64,000 nt of DNA from Oryzias latipes. Taxonomy: Eukaryota > Chordata > Actinopteri > Beloniformes > Adrianichthyidae. The position numbers and the translations under genes were made by a program. Under the pieces are notes generated by a model that had not been told where the DNA came from, ran no database searches, and was given only the letters and a program-made list of their open reading frames with translations. The stretch is from the NCBI RefSeq assembly GCF_002234675.1, contig NC_019879.2, positions 23,927,855 through 23,991,854 of the forward strand. Direction: 5' to 3'. Below are positions 25,629 to 37,640 of the stretch, one piece after another. How positions within the stretch are numbered: position 1 is the stretch's first letter; every line of letters begins with the position of its first letter.

Positions 25629-25642
25629 CCACAAGATGGCGC
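25629..25642. promoter_or_regulatory. CTCF/YY1-like motif between TLR8 and TMSB4X
   Basis: CCACAAGATGGCGC matches the CTCF core CCASYAGRKGGCRS with one mismatch and contains the YY1 core AAGATGGCG. It is followed by an exact tandem duplication of 16 bp (25678-25693, 25694-25709). Confidence 0.4.
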
Positions 25643-25849
25643 ATATGGCAAAGCCTGGAACTAGTTTCGTGTTAGTCGAGCCACTGCGTGTCAGAGCCAC
25701 TGCGTGTCAATTTAAATAAACTCACTCCATACATCCACATTATGCTAAATATTAAAGTTTAAAATACAATGACAACCGCTTCCTCAAAAGTATAGGGCAG
25801 AATTAAAGCTTCGTTTTATTTTTTCTGTAAACCAGAAGGAAGCGGAAAA

Positions 25850-25999
25850 ATGACCTTTCAGTTTTTCGGTTCCGGATGTGACGTCACGAATTTATTAGCA
25901 TACAGAATGGTATTTACTGAGCGATGGAGCGCCAGTTCAGTACTCTGCTCTTGTAGGAAAGGGTTGTGTGGTCCCGTCGTCTCTCTGAGCAAACTCCTG
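25850..25999 (+). promoter_or_regulatory. TMSB4X promoter and first (non-coding) exon
   Basis: Contains an ETS-like TTCCGGA followed by a perfect palindromic CRE, TGACGTCA (25879-25886), then GC-richer sequence up to a donor CCTG|GTAGGT at 25999/26000. The coding exon's acceptor is at 26257-26258. The exact transcription start cannot be seen. Confidence 0.6.
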
Positions 26000-26223
26000 G
26001 TAGGTGGATGGGTTGACTTGTTTCATTTAAGCTCTTAGGTAGTTTGTGAAATGGTGATTGTTAAATTTGTGACAGATTAATTTACTTTGTTTTTCCCCAA
26101 TAAAAATAAAATGTGACATGTTACATGCTTGGATTTAGTATTGCAAGAAGAAATTGGAGGTTTAGCTTTATTTTTATTTTTTTTTAAATCTTGTAATGTG
26201 AACTGATGGGATTTATTTTATGA

Positions 26224-26491
<268 letters not shown>

Positions 26492-26770
26492 AGATCAAAC
26501 CTCCCAGTCACTCTTCAGCCACAGGATAGATCCATTCCCACTTTCAGCATTGAAACACTCAACTATAATGGCTCTACATCCATCATCTCCAGCTTCACTC
26601 CATGGTCCTCTGGCTTCATGTGGACATTGGAGCTTGGGTCACCTGTCGCTCGGGCCTCGTTTTCAGTGTGGCATTAAGAACCTGGCACAATGTGATCCTC
26701 TTCTAAAACCTCTGGCTGCCTTTGAATGCTCACTAAGGTGTCTATGTAAATTTGGAATTCACACTTGGAT

Positions 26771-26776
26771 ATTAAA
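26771..26776 (+). terminator. TMSB4X polyadenylation signal
   Basis: ATTAAA 280 bases after the stop, followed within about 25 bases by TG/T-rich sequence. Confidence 0.5.
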
Positions 26777-29034
26777 AATGAAATGGAATTAACTGTCTTG
26801 CAGTTTTGGTTTTATTTCCCTTCCAGTTCTATATAGATAAAAGTTGAGCTTTTAATGGGCTTTTTCTTTAAAATGGTTTGTTACTAGAAGAGAAAACTGT
26901 GCTGCATGTAACCAATTGCATTTGCTTATTCAGGCTTGCATAAAGGATTGTCTTAAAAATGACAATTTAGTTCAGGTGTGCTTTTTAACTTTGGGTTATT
27001 CTAACATCTCATCCTTCCAATGTTGGACCTCTGGCAAAATCACTGACCAGTTGACAGCTTGTCCTGTGAAACATGCACTCTTTGGTAGCTGTTCTGTGAC
27101 TTTTATTTTTTTTTTATAAAGACTTTGTGGGGGCATTGGTACAACAAAATGCTTCCCACTACTGCACAGGATGGTGGAGCAGCCATGTTTAGATCTGTGA
27201 CATGACCTCTTTGTCACCATCGGCTGAGTAGCTGTATTTTAGTGATTCTGTGTGTGCCTCATCAACTGTACCTGATAGTACTCTTCTATTCTCACTCCAC
27301 ACACTAAAACTCAATGAAGGCTGAAGTCAAGTTGAGAGAATAGTTGCTAGAAAACATGAAGCTAACTGTCAGAATTGTGAACAATTCCAATGGCTGAAAT
27401 GACAATAGTCCCTGATTGTGGTGTGGTCAGCATAAGACACAGCGACATTGTTTAGGGTGGCTGTGGTTCAGGCAACGAAGAAAAGACCTCTTGCACTGCA
27501 TGAAGCCAAGGCATGAGAAAACTGACACCAGGCTCATGTTCACTCAGAATGACCAATGAACATTTCTTGGAGCATCACTTTTTAATTCTTGTCTCTTTTT
27601 CAATTCTTAAACCATGTTTTCTGTCTTTTAGTCTAGTAAAGAATCAGCTCTGGCTCTTTTTAAGTCGGGGGCAGTTAAGCGATTTCTAGAAAAGTAAATA
27701 TGTGCAATATTCCAGAGGTTTCCTCGTCTCTTTCTCTTTTCCTATTTTCTGTGAATTAGCTGGTGGTTTAGAAATTACCTGAATTTTTTCTGAAGAGAAA
27801 AATTTTGTTTTGCCTGTTTCTTATATTCAGACCTGACAAGAGATGAGGTCTGCAAACCAAAAATGTTTAACCATCGCTAAAACTTGCCATAAAACATTGG
27901 AATTTCCTCCCTTTGTCATTAAGAGAGATAAACTCTGCCGAGTGTTTCAAAGGACAGATGAAGAAGTTTTTGTTCAGAAGAGCTCTTCCTTATTTTTATC
28001 TGTCCTTACTGTGACTATTTCAGTTAATCCGCTGAATGTAAACATTATTTATAACTTTTTCTGCATTTTCTTGGATTATGTCCTTCATTTTAATTTTGTG
28101 AAGGGTTTTGTGATTTTGTCTGATAAAGGTGCCATATACTAACTTACCTAATTTCAGCTGACAAGAAATTATTTAAAAAGTTAATTCCTCATTGAAGAAG
28201 TTCATTCTATGTTTCACAGCAGAGGTCAAATGAACACTAAACAGTTTCATACTTTAAAAACTATAAAATATTTTGAAGTATAACATTCTTTTATCAATTT
28301 TTATACTTAGAGCCATGTGATTTGTAGCACTGCTGTTGTCCTTTATTTTACTTCTACACTCAAAAAGAAAATTTTAAGACTTTTGTTTTTTACTCCCAAC
28401 CTTAAAAACAAAAGATTAAAAAAAAATGTAACACAAGTCTGCATTAGTGAGCGCTTGTCTTTTGTCAAGATACTCCAACACAAAATGTACAGGCCTCAGA
28501 GAACCAGACAGTATCTGATGTGATCACCTTTTACCTCATGCAATGCAACACAATCTTTGCAGTTGTCTAATTTAAGTTCATACTCAGGTTCTTAAAGTGC
28601 GCAAAATAGACAAAAGAGGTTCATAATTCTACTTCTCAAAGTGCGCACAAAAGTCCTCTGTTTTCCTTTTCATACCCACAGGAATAAGCTGTCACTGTGC
28701 AAAACAGGCACAAAAGCTGAGGGTGTGACCTAGCTGAACTGCAGCGACACAGCACTGCTGTTGTTGCTGCAGGGCAGTCACTTGAGTCTTTAGGCACAAA
28801 CGTTTAACCTGTTTTTCTACACAAAGAGTTGTGGGGGTAAAAAATGAAAAACAAAGACGGTAGAATTCACATTATTTCATGAGATAGCATCCATTAATTT
28901 ATTGATATTAGCTTGTTTTTTCTACTTTGGTGAAAATTAGAGTATCTATCTTTAAGGTTTATAGTACCTCACATTGTTTTTGTTGCTTTACTCCTTTTAC
29001 AATATAGGCTGCACCCTTGCTGGATTCCCTAGGG

Positions 29035-29234
29035 CACGGCTAGCCAACCCTGGTCCTCAAGAGCCTGATTTCCAGCTCTCCTTGACCATCTTTCTGCTGA
29101 TTGGCTGACTCTAGTGATTCCACTTCCTGATTGACTGAACACACCTGGTTTAGGTAGTCAGCATCAAGAAGTCCAGAGAGAGCTGGAAACCAGGCAGGGT
29201 TGAGGCTTTTGGGGACCAGGGTTGACCAACCCTG
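29035..29234 (+). mobile_element. hAT MITE with perfect 8 bp target duplication
   Basis: A 200 bp element with inverted ends CACGGCTAGCCAACCCTGG and CCAGGGTTGACCAACCCTG (one partly decayed), flanked on both sides by CCCTAGGG (29027-29034, 29235-29242). An 8 bp duplication is diagnostic of hAT. Non-coding. Confidence 0.8.
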
Positions 29235-32200
29235 CCCTAGGGAATGCATTTGACATGAACTAAATGAAAAAGGACAAATCAATAAATTAACTTTATTCAT
29301 ACACCGCTATCAACCCATAATTAAACAAGAAAATACAATTTTGTTAAAAAGTTCACTGTTTTGAAAGTGGAAAGTTATCACAAAAGTCGAAGTTAGGCTG
29401 CCGAGATGCGAAGGCCTCATTGATAAGGAACAAACACCTGTCAGGAAAAAGGATTTCTGCTTTTCTAATCTCACTCTGCCTGAATTCACGCATTTCTTTT
29501 TCTCTATTGTAAAAAATATACTACACAAAAAAGACTAAATTCTCGCAGCATGTCTTTAGCTCCACCTTGAAAAAAACAACATCAGATTTCTGACAAACTT
29601 TAGCAAAAAGTAGCCTATTTAAGTGTACTATAATTATACTTCATCTATTCTAAAAGTGAGGCAGTTTAACTGTACTTTACTTTTTAGATACTATTTTGTA
29701 AACTAATAATGTTCCAGTTTATTTTGAACAAGTATTCAGTTAGTGTACTTCCTATACTACACGTACATGGTCTATATACAGTATACTGTTCCTGCTATAC
29801 TTAAACTCAGATATAATTAATAAAATACACTTCAAGTGTACTCTTTTTGTAAAGGGATGCTTTCCTTTCAAAATTACTATTCTAAAAGTTAATTAAGAGG
29901 TGGACTGGCAACCACAGGTGAGGTTACTTTAATTGGCCTATATCTTGCACCAATAAACTTTAAATGAATTTCTTAACAAAAACAAACAAACCCAATGCTG
30001 TATTTTTGATCCAGGAGTATATTGGAGTATTTCTGAGTATTCCTCTTAAAACCTGTGCTCTAAGCAGAAGCCCCCCCCCCTCCCATCCGCTAAAACGAGC
30101 TGGTTATCACATTCATACATATGAAAGTGAGAACAGCCCATTCCAGGAAGAGCCTGTGCTGCCAGCACCGCCCCCGGGCTATCACACACGCCCACTTTCT
30201 CCACGGAAGCTAGCAGTGATCGGCAAACCACTTTTCATTTTATGTGCAATATATGCACATCCTTTTTTGCAAAAATTCCGATGGTGTTTTTTTTGGGGGG
30301 GGAGAGACACAGACACTCTGCTGAGGCCGGCTCTGGGTTGACGCCATGAAATGGGTGCCACCCACATGGAGCGAAAGGCGGAGCCTTATTACTTCAGGGT
30401 AGGTAAACAGGCTGCAAACACTCATTTTTCATAAAAACTCTGTTCTTCAGTGTGCCAAATTTTATATATTATCATACATATGTATATAGTATCCTCTGTA
30501 AGGCTTAAGAAAAGCATGACATAGGCCCTTTAGTTTTTTCATAAATGTCATTTGACCTCAGCATTTAAATACTGATGTTAGTGTCTTGATGACATTATAC
30601 TCTAGTAACAAAATGAGTTGGCCTGTAATTTTTCATATTTAATGGAAAACTCGTTAGTAGTCTTATTAGTTAGATGGACGTGTTTCTTTTTTGGACTGGT
30701 ATGTAATTCAAAGTGACCTGCTAGATTAGTTTAAATTAGAAACATATCAGCTGTGAGTTTAACTTCTAAAAGGTTTCCTTTAGCTTCTGGGGCATTAAAA
30801 GACTACACCTGAAACATTGTTTTTTTCCTGACCACTACAGCATCACACAGGCAAAGCACAGGGAACAAAGTGGTGGTTAGTTTTATAAGAGCAATCATTT
30901 GTAGGCTGTGATCATGTCGAACATAGGAGACAGGAAGTGAGAGACATGAGCATGAAGTGAGACATCAGTTTGCCTAAATTAAAAGTCCAGACAGTTCAGA
31001 GGGCAGAAATCATGGGATGTGTGAGTAGAAACAGGATGAGAGAGTAGAATGAATACCTTTTGGCAGTATTTTTAGATACACTTGTTTACTCTATGAGCCT
31101 AATGCTCTGTGAAAGTCATACTTTTGGCCTGAAAGTTGTTGTGGGTCACATGCACTGCAAGGAACAACTGTATTTTTGTAATAAACCACAGGGTTTGTAT
31201 TTGGTTCTCATGCAAAAGTTAAGTCTACAGTAGAGATCTCTGAACATTTTTCAAGAAAACCCCGAAGAGACCAGCAGGATAGAGATGGATTCAAAGAGCT
31301 TAAGTGCTTCACATGATATTTTGTAACTAAGTACTTTTATTTGTACAGATCATCTCCAGACAGTGCTCCATCCATTTTCTCATACACAGTCAGATGTTTC
31401 TTTAACTTGCAGTACACTTTTCCAAAATGTTTCCCTAATTACAGATGCCTGTTCCTACATTGCGCACACATTATTTTAAGTTTAAATTAAAACAAAACAA
31501 AAAAGAACAGCCATGAATTCTTGCCTGTCAAATCTGTTTCTCATTGCAATCAAGAACCGAATGACTGGATTTTTGACTCTAAATGTTTCAAAAGTGTGAA
31601 GGAGGATGTGGTTAGAGAGGTGCAGGTTTAAGAACAGCACTTGAATTTACAGATGGACTGTAAATAGATAACACTGATCCGGTTGTTCTTAGCAGCTCTT
31701 TTGTATCACATTATCAGTAGGTACTTGGGACGTGTGTGGCAAATGCATGCTCCGTCACAGAGTCTTTCAGGGGTGCAAAACACACAGATGTGTTAGCAGA
31801 GGATATGAAATATGACAGCTTGAAAACTGTCAGAACAACCGATGCAGACAGATACTGTTGTGATGACACTAAACTCAAGTCTATGTCTTTGCACTGACAC
31901 GCTGCATTCCAAAGATAAATGCTGGATGCATGTAACTCTTCTGACAGTTGCAAATGGATCCTGTGGGCGGCATGCAGCATGTCTCAACAGGACTTACAAT
32001 ACACATAAACTGCTTTTTTGGGAGTAATATATGGGATAAATTTAGAGTAGTTTAAAAAAGCTTGTCATGACACAATGCAATTACCCTGCATATAAACTAA
32101 ATATCTGGGATTGTGCAGGAAGCAGAACTTCCTACTTCTGCTATTCATGACATTTTATCACTTCCTTTTGCTGCTTCTACTTTTGTGCAATGCATTGGCA

Positions 32201-32736
32201 GCACTACAATTAATTTGAAATTTACAGAATATAATACATTCACATCAAATTTATCTACAGCAACTATACACTTTATGCCATGTCTGGGTATTTATCATCC
32301 TTGGATTAAATGCTTCCTCCTTGCAGTAGAAACTGCACTTTATGGTTAAAAACAGGATATGAAACCTTATTGTTTTCATTTTCATTGGCTTTTGGTGATA
32401 ACAAAACAGGTATGTAATATCATTATAGCAACCCTTAAATTAAGAGGCTTTATCCCTGACATAATACAAGAACTACAATGTTTTCATGCTGAAACGGAGC
32501 AGTAGGTGAAAGGGATCCATGTGTCATTCTGTTAAACATGCAGTTTGCATGATCCACTACAATGGATTAGACTCTTTAGAAACAAATGTGTAAAACTAAA
32601 CCTAATACAAACAAACCCCAGCAATCCCTAGGTGGATCAGGTAACAATCTGATTGTTGAGAAAAAATGTTCACAACAGATGAACACATAGAAATGGTGGC
32701 AGGGTTTCAAAGCTGCCATATTAGTGTTGCCACCCA

Positions 32737-32835
32737 TTCATCTTCCAAACCGGCTTAATACCTGGAGCCTATCCTGGCTACTGTTGGGCAAAGGCCGGGG
32801 ACACCCTGGACACATCGCCAGTCTGTTGTAGGGCT
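32737..32835 (+). mobile_element. LINE-derived fragment
   Basis: 'CATCTTCCAAACCGGCTTAA', 'GGAGCCTATCCTGGCTACTG' and 'GGACACATCGCCAGTCTGTT' are hallmark phrases of a very common teleost non-LTR (CR1/Rex-like) repeat end. Only about 100 bases remain. Confidence 0.55.
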
Positions 32836-34269
32836 ATCAGTGTTGCTATATCAGACAAGCAAGTAAATAAAGATTAGAGCCGAAATAAGCATCAGCAAGA
32901 CAGCATTACTGACAGTTTTGATTCACAAGCAGCCAACACAAAAGAGTATTCCCTGGTCAGGGTAGCAGACTTTAAAAGCAAAAAAAGAAAGTCTGAGAAA
33001 TGCAAGCTTGAAAAAAACTATCTGGTGCTTAGCTGTGAACATGTGCAGTGATGCTTTTATATAAACGGAACAATGCACTGCGATGTTTTTAAATCTCATT
33101 AATGTGTAATGAGTGACCACATTAACTTTCTTCATTGCCTGAGAGTTTCCCATAAAACCGCCATGACAGCTCTGACATTAGTGCTTTTGACTTATCATTG
33201 CATGAAGACAAGACCTGAGGCCAAATCCTGCTTTTTGATTTTTTAGGTAATCAAAAAAAGCTAGAACTTTAAATCTTTAAAGATATGCCTGTTTGATTCA
33301 GTAACTAAACGAAAAGTAACAACAAAAGAAGTTTAAGTAACCTGGTTTGACTGTATTTGTGCCACCAGCTGCTCTTTGCATTTGTTTCAGTCACTTCTGT
33401 TTTTGCAAGAGGAACTGACAGCTCCCCTTCCTGAAACCATCACAACTTCCAAGTACACTTAAAACAAAGAGTGCATTGTCTGACACTTCTGCTAAACGGG
33501 CCGATGAAGCGGATCTTCGAGTGGTGCACATCCTTCGAAGCTGAGCAGAGTGATTTTAACAGCAAATGTTACATACATCTCTGAACGGCCGTGCTCATAA
33601 CATTCTGTCAAACATCGCAACTCCATCTTTGATGGGCTGTGGCCGATTGCCAAAGCAGTCAGTGATGTCTGCAGTCTGCTCTTGGTTGCATCTCCCTTTG
33701 AGGTCAGGATGTGGTTGTGCACATACATCACTTTCAAAATAACTCTCAAACAGCCTCATTTCCCTTTTATAGTAAAGACATTTGCTTGATGCACCACAAT
33801 CCTCAGTCAGTGTCTGGATGGAAAAACCTTTGCAACCCATGTTCACACACAGGACAGAGTTCTTTGATAAGAAAATACAGTCATGAAGGAGTACAGCGGA
33901 CTATTAATAAGTGTTATTATTACAAGCTAGTTGTGGGTGCAGAAATGGGTAGCCATTGTAACTGCAGTCTCACACTTCTTGGCTCCAGATTTAGGAGACT
34001 GTCATTGTTGGCATAATAAATACCAATGTTTGAAGACGGCTGTTCAAACAGGAGATACTTTTTTTAGTCACTTTAGTTAAGGATGTGATGCCTCCTCTTC
34101 AGTCCTTTCACAGAACAAGACAACAGAGACACCTGGTGACGGATAAAATAACTTCACAGTACAAGTTTTTTGGAAATATTTGCAAGTTTAGAATGCAAAC
34201 ATAAAAAGTTGATGTCAGACCTTAAACTTAGTATGTAAACAAAGAATTTTCTTCAGACATTGTAAATAG

Positions 34270-35112
34270 TTTGTCAGGAACTGGAGGTGTAGGACCCAAA
34301 ATGCAGGAGATTTGGCTTGGTGAGAGAAACTTAAAACATTTAATAAAGAAACTGAAACGGGACAAAACCCTGGGAGCAACAAAGAAGTGACAAAGTAGAG
34401 TATAACAGAGCAGATGACCTGGCCACCTTGGGCCCAGAAGGAGAATTTTTGCTGCAGTGGCAGGGTTATTTGCCATTGCAGTCCACGCCATGCTATGCCA
34501 TGCCAGATGGGTTTTCCTGGAGCCATGTTTGATTTATGCCATTCCCCTTATCCGTTCCTAAGGAGGGTCATCAGGACAGCTCCTTCATGTTTCCTATCCT
34601 GTTCCTGTGGAGGGTCGCCAGGGCCGCTCCTCTTCACATGACTGTTCCTGAGAAGGGTCAGGGCTGCTCCCCTTCATGTATCCTGTCCCTTGGGAGAGTC
34701 GTCGGGACCCCTCCTCTTAATTTCTGTTTCTGAGGAGGGGTTCGTCATGTCATCCCTCACTTCTGCTGGGCTGCAGGAACCCAAACAAATATCTGGACTT
34801 TTGTTTTATTCCTCCAGGTCCCCTCCTGTCAGGTGTTTGGGAATCTGGGATCTGCCCTTTAGGGGAGGGGTACTGTGGTTTAGTTTGATTTTTATGTTTT
34901 GGTCGTGTTCTGTCACCAGTTTCAGGTTGATCATGGTCCACAGCTGCCTTCATTTGAGTTAATTGCCCTCAGCCTATGGAAGTGTCTGGTTTTCAGTTTG
35001 TCGCTGTCAGGTGTCACGTGCGCCACTCTTTTGTTTCACTCTTTTTAGTTCTACATATTTTTTGGTCATGTTCTGGTCATTTTATTACATGTTCAAGTCC
35101 TACACCACCTAT
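34270..35112 (+). mobile_element. Fossil LTR-retrotransposon remnant (Ty3/gypsy-like)
   Basis: A broken, non-coding remnant. A run of about five degenerate 40-50 bp tandem units (34540-34760, TTCCTGAGGAGGGTC-like) is followed by a polypurine-like tract AGGGGAGGGG and an LTR-like segment starting about 34874 and ending in CCCTGACA near 35111. The left end at 34273 is an inverted copy of the LTR end, so the piece is rearranged. No gag, pol or env domain is recognisable. It looks old. Confidence 0.45.
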
Positions 35113-35537
35113 CCCTGACATAGTTGAAGGTCCGCACAGTAACTGGGGATCAAAAACACATTTTCACATAGATTTCCAACACAAGAAAGTTCATAAGTGA
35201 ATTAGTTTTTATGTGAATGAATGTGGTAAATTATATACAGTATGAGGGATTGAAATTAAATTGTGAGGCGTCATCTTTATTTTATCGCTTTTTTAATCTA
35301 CAAATAACGCTGTAACGTATTTTATGAAAACCTTTTTGAAGGTTTAGATAATTGAAACGGGTTAACCAAAGCTTGTTCTGCAGGTTCAGGTTGTCTGCAG
35401 ACAAGTGGAGGGAGCTGCAGTGACATCTACTGATTCAGTGTTGAATTTCAAATGGTGCCAGCCAGAAGCTTTTTCTCAGACTGTCAGGAGGACTCTTTGC
35501 AAAGTACTCCGTGCTGCAAACCAGAAGGGCCTTTTAA

Positions 35538-35742
35538 CCCTTGTGCTATCTTAGTTGACCCCACCCTTACATTGACGTGTTCTCCCTACCATGACAAAGG
35601 TGGATAAAGGTGGAAAGATTTCATGTAATCCATGGACACCAGTGAAGATCACAAATCATTGAAGAAAAAAGGTTCAGAGCACTGTCTAGTGGGTATAGAT
35701 GACCCAACTCCCAATGATAAAGTGCCTAGGATAGCACAAGGG
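35538..35742 (-). mobile_element. piggyBac-like MITE, copy 2
   Basis: The same element as 10024-10228 in reverse orientation and nearly the same length. Left TTAA is intact (35534-35537); the right one has decayed to TTGA. Ends are CCCTTGTGCTATC and GATAGCACAAGGG. Confidence 0.8.
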
Positions 35743-36500
35743 TTGAAAAAAAAAGTTTTGTTGGCAGTAAACATCAGATAAGCCAAGAAAATATATGACC
35801 ACTCATGTATTTTCTTTACATATTTTATCATATTCAATAGGTTTACCTTAGACACTATTGGGCAAAAATGCACTGTACAAAAATCCTCTATTCATTTTCT
35901 ATCATCTTTTAACTGATCTTTCACAACACGGACTGTAAAATAAATATCATGAACAATTGTATAAAATACAATGTCATTTAAAATGCCCAGGTGTCTGTGC
36001 TTTTTCCACAGCTCAAGCTACCTCGTCTTACATTTTATTGACAAAAATGTTTATAGAAATAGATTACTTTTAAACATCAGAGAGGCCATTGATATATAAA
36101 AGTGCAAGATTGCAGGTTGTTGGCCACCTTCCACTATTCCATATATATTTTAATACATTAAATGTCAAATTTATAACTCAAAATGTATGTAGAAGAACAA
36201 AGATGTTGTAAATACTTTAAATACTTTATGAAACAATGACCTAGAAAAGCCAACTGCACGCAGGAGTTTATTTTTATCACAATATACAGTCAGGACCATA
36301 AATATTTGGACAGAGACACATTCTTTCTCATTTTGTTTCTGTACATTACCACAGTGAATTTTAAATAAAGAAACTCAGGTGTCATTGAATTGCAGACTTT
36401 CAGCTTTTATTCCATGGTTTGTACAAAAAGATTGCATAAAAATGTGAAAAACTAAAGCATTTTTAAACACAATCCCCTCATTTCATGGGCTCATAAGTAA

Positions 36501-36546
36501 TTGGACAATTGACTTCCATGCTATTGCATGGAAGTCAATTGTCCAA
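36501..36546. repeat. Perfect hairpin, 20 bp arms
   Basis: Arms 36501-36520 and 36527-36546 are exact inverted repeats with a 6-base loop (CTATTG). The hairpin sits at the junction between the Tc1-like inverted repeat and the foreign core. Confidence 0.9.
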
Positions 36547-36547
36547 A

Positions 36548-36893
36548 AAGGAGGTATTTAGTGATTGCTGGGCCATTCCATGCCACTCCCTGCTTTAATT
36601 TTTTATTTAAAGACACTCGGGTTAGAATGCAAAGCGTCGATCTTCAAATCAAACTTTATTTCTGTGAAATATTATCTCAATTGCGGCACGGAAACAGAAG
36701 TTTGTTCCCTGTTGTCAAGTGTTCATCTTTTTGTATTCCTTTGGTTCACAAATTCATCAAGTTCTTGTTTGCACAGGCTTTCCAGTCTCCCTTTTTTTAA
36801 AAGACCCCCCAAAGCACACATCTGATGTAAAGAGTTTCATTGCAGGCTTGTTTGGTGATAGATGTGGTGCCCCCCATGGAGCAACAGCCAGCT
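36548..36893 (-). repeat. Dispersed repeat family 2, copy Z (partial)
   Basis: About 345 bp very similar to the reverse complement of 39667-40013, including TTTGTATTCCTTTGGTTCAC and GAATGCAAAGCGTCGATCTT. It lies inside the Tc1-like element. Similar open frames on the two copies come from this DNA identity and are not evidence of a gene. Confidence 0.8.
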
Positions 36894-37574
36894 GACATGA
36901 CTATGCAATCTTTTTGTTCAACCCATGGAATAAAAGATAAAAGTCTGCACTTCAATGCATCTGAGTTGTTTTATTTAAAATTCACTGTGGTAATGTACAG
37001 AAACTAAATTAGAAAGTATGTGCCTCTGTTCAAATATTTATGGTCCTGACTGTAGTTATGATCTGTAAAAAATGATTTTTAACACTAAGTAATTCCTCGT
37101 TTCTCGGCAGGGCAGCTTTTTTTACTCTGTATGATCACTTAAACAATACGTTTTCCACAGACGACACTGAAACACGGAAATTTGTTATAAAGCTACAATC
37201 TGGTGCAAGCATCTTTGCTTTTTAAGCTTAATGTATTTGTATGCTGTCCCGATAAATTAATAAACTAAACTAAACAAATTCAGAAGCAAAAGCATACGAG
37301 CAAATGTGTGCAGGCTTTGAAAACGCAGAAAAAAAAGGTTTTTTTTCTGGATTCATAATCATAATCTTGCAATTTTTACTAACATTTTATGCAACTAAGC
37401 AAGAAAAATCCCATTTAACTTAACTGATACAAGTTATGGATTTGTTCTTGTTGTTCTTTTGACATTGTTGGCACAAACGATAATTTATTTGTATTTTTTT
37501 TCCTATGGTTTGTTAATAATAAACAGATGTAGCCACAGTATATCATAATTTTGACAAGGTTTTTAATCTGTTCA

Positions 37575-37640
37575 TCCATCTATGTATCCATCAGTCTATT
37601 TATCCATCTATCTATTTATCCATCCATCTGTCATCAAGTA
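37575..37640. repeat. Degenerate (CATC/TATC)n microsatellite
   Basis: Tandem CATC, TATC and TATT tetranucleotides. Confidence 0.8.

Larger units (their letters stand above)
36287..37052 (+). mobile_element. Tc1/mariner-like non-autonomous element with foreign core
   Basis: Long terminal inverted repeats start CAGTCAGGACCATAAATATT and end with its inverse, both flanked by TA (36285-36286, 37053-37054). The repeats run roughly 36287-36500 and 36894-37052. The centre (36548-36893) is not transposon-like: it matches 39667-40013 on the opposite strand. Confidence 0.8.

Noticed and set aside
27843-28142. 99-codon open frame in the TMSB4X-EGFL6 gap
   Set aside because: AT-rich with low-complexity composition, no homology recognised, no splice or polyA context.
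34273-35111. Inverted TGTCAGG...CCTGACA ends suggesting a DNA transposon
   Set aside because: The polypurine-like tract and internal repeats fit a rearranged LTR-element fossil better; the inverted left piece looks like a second fragment.
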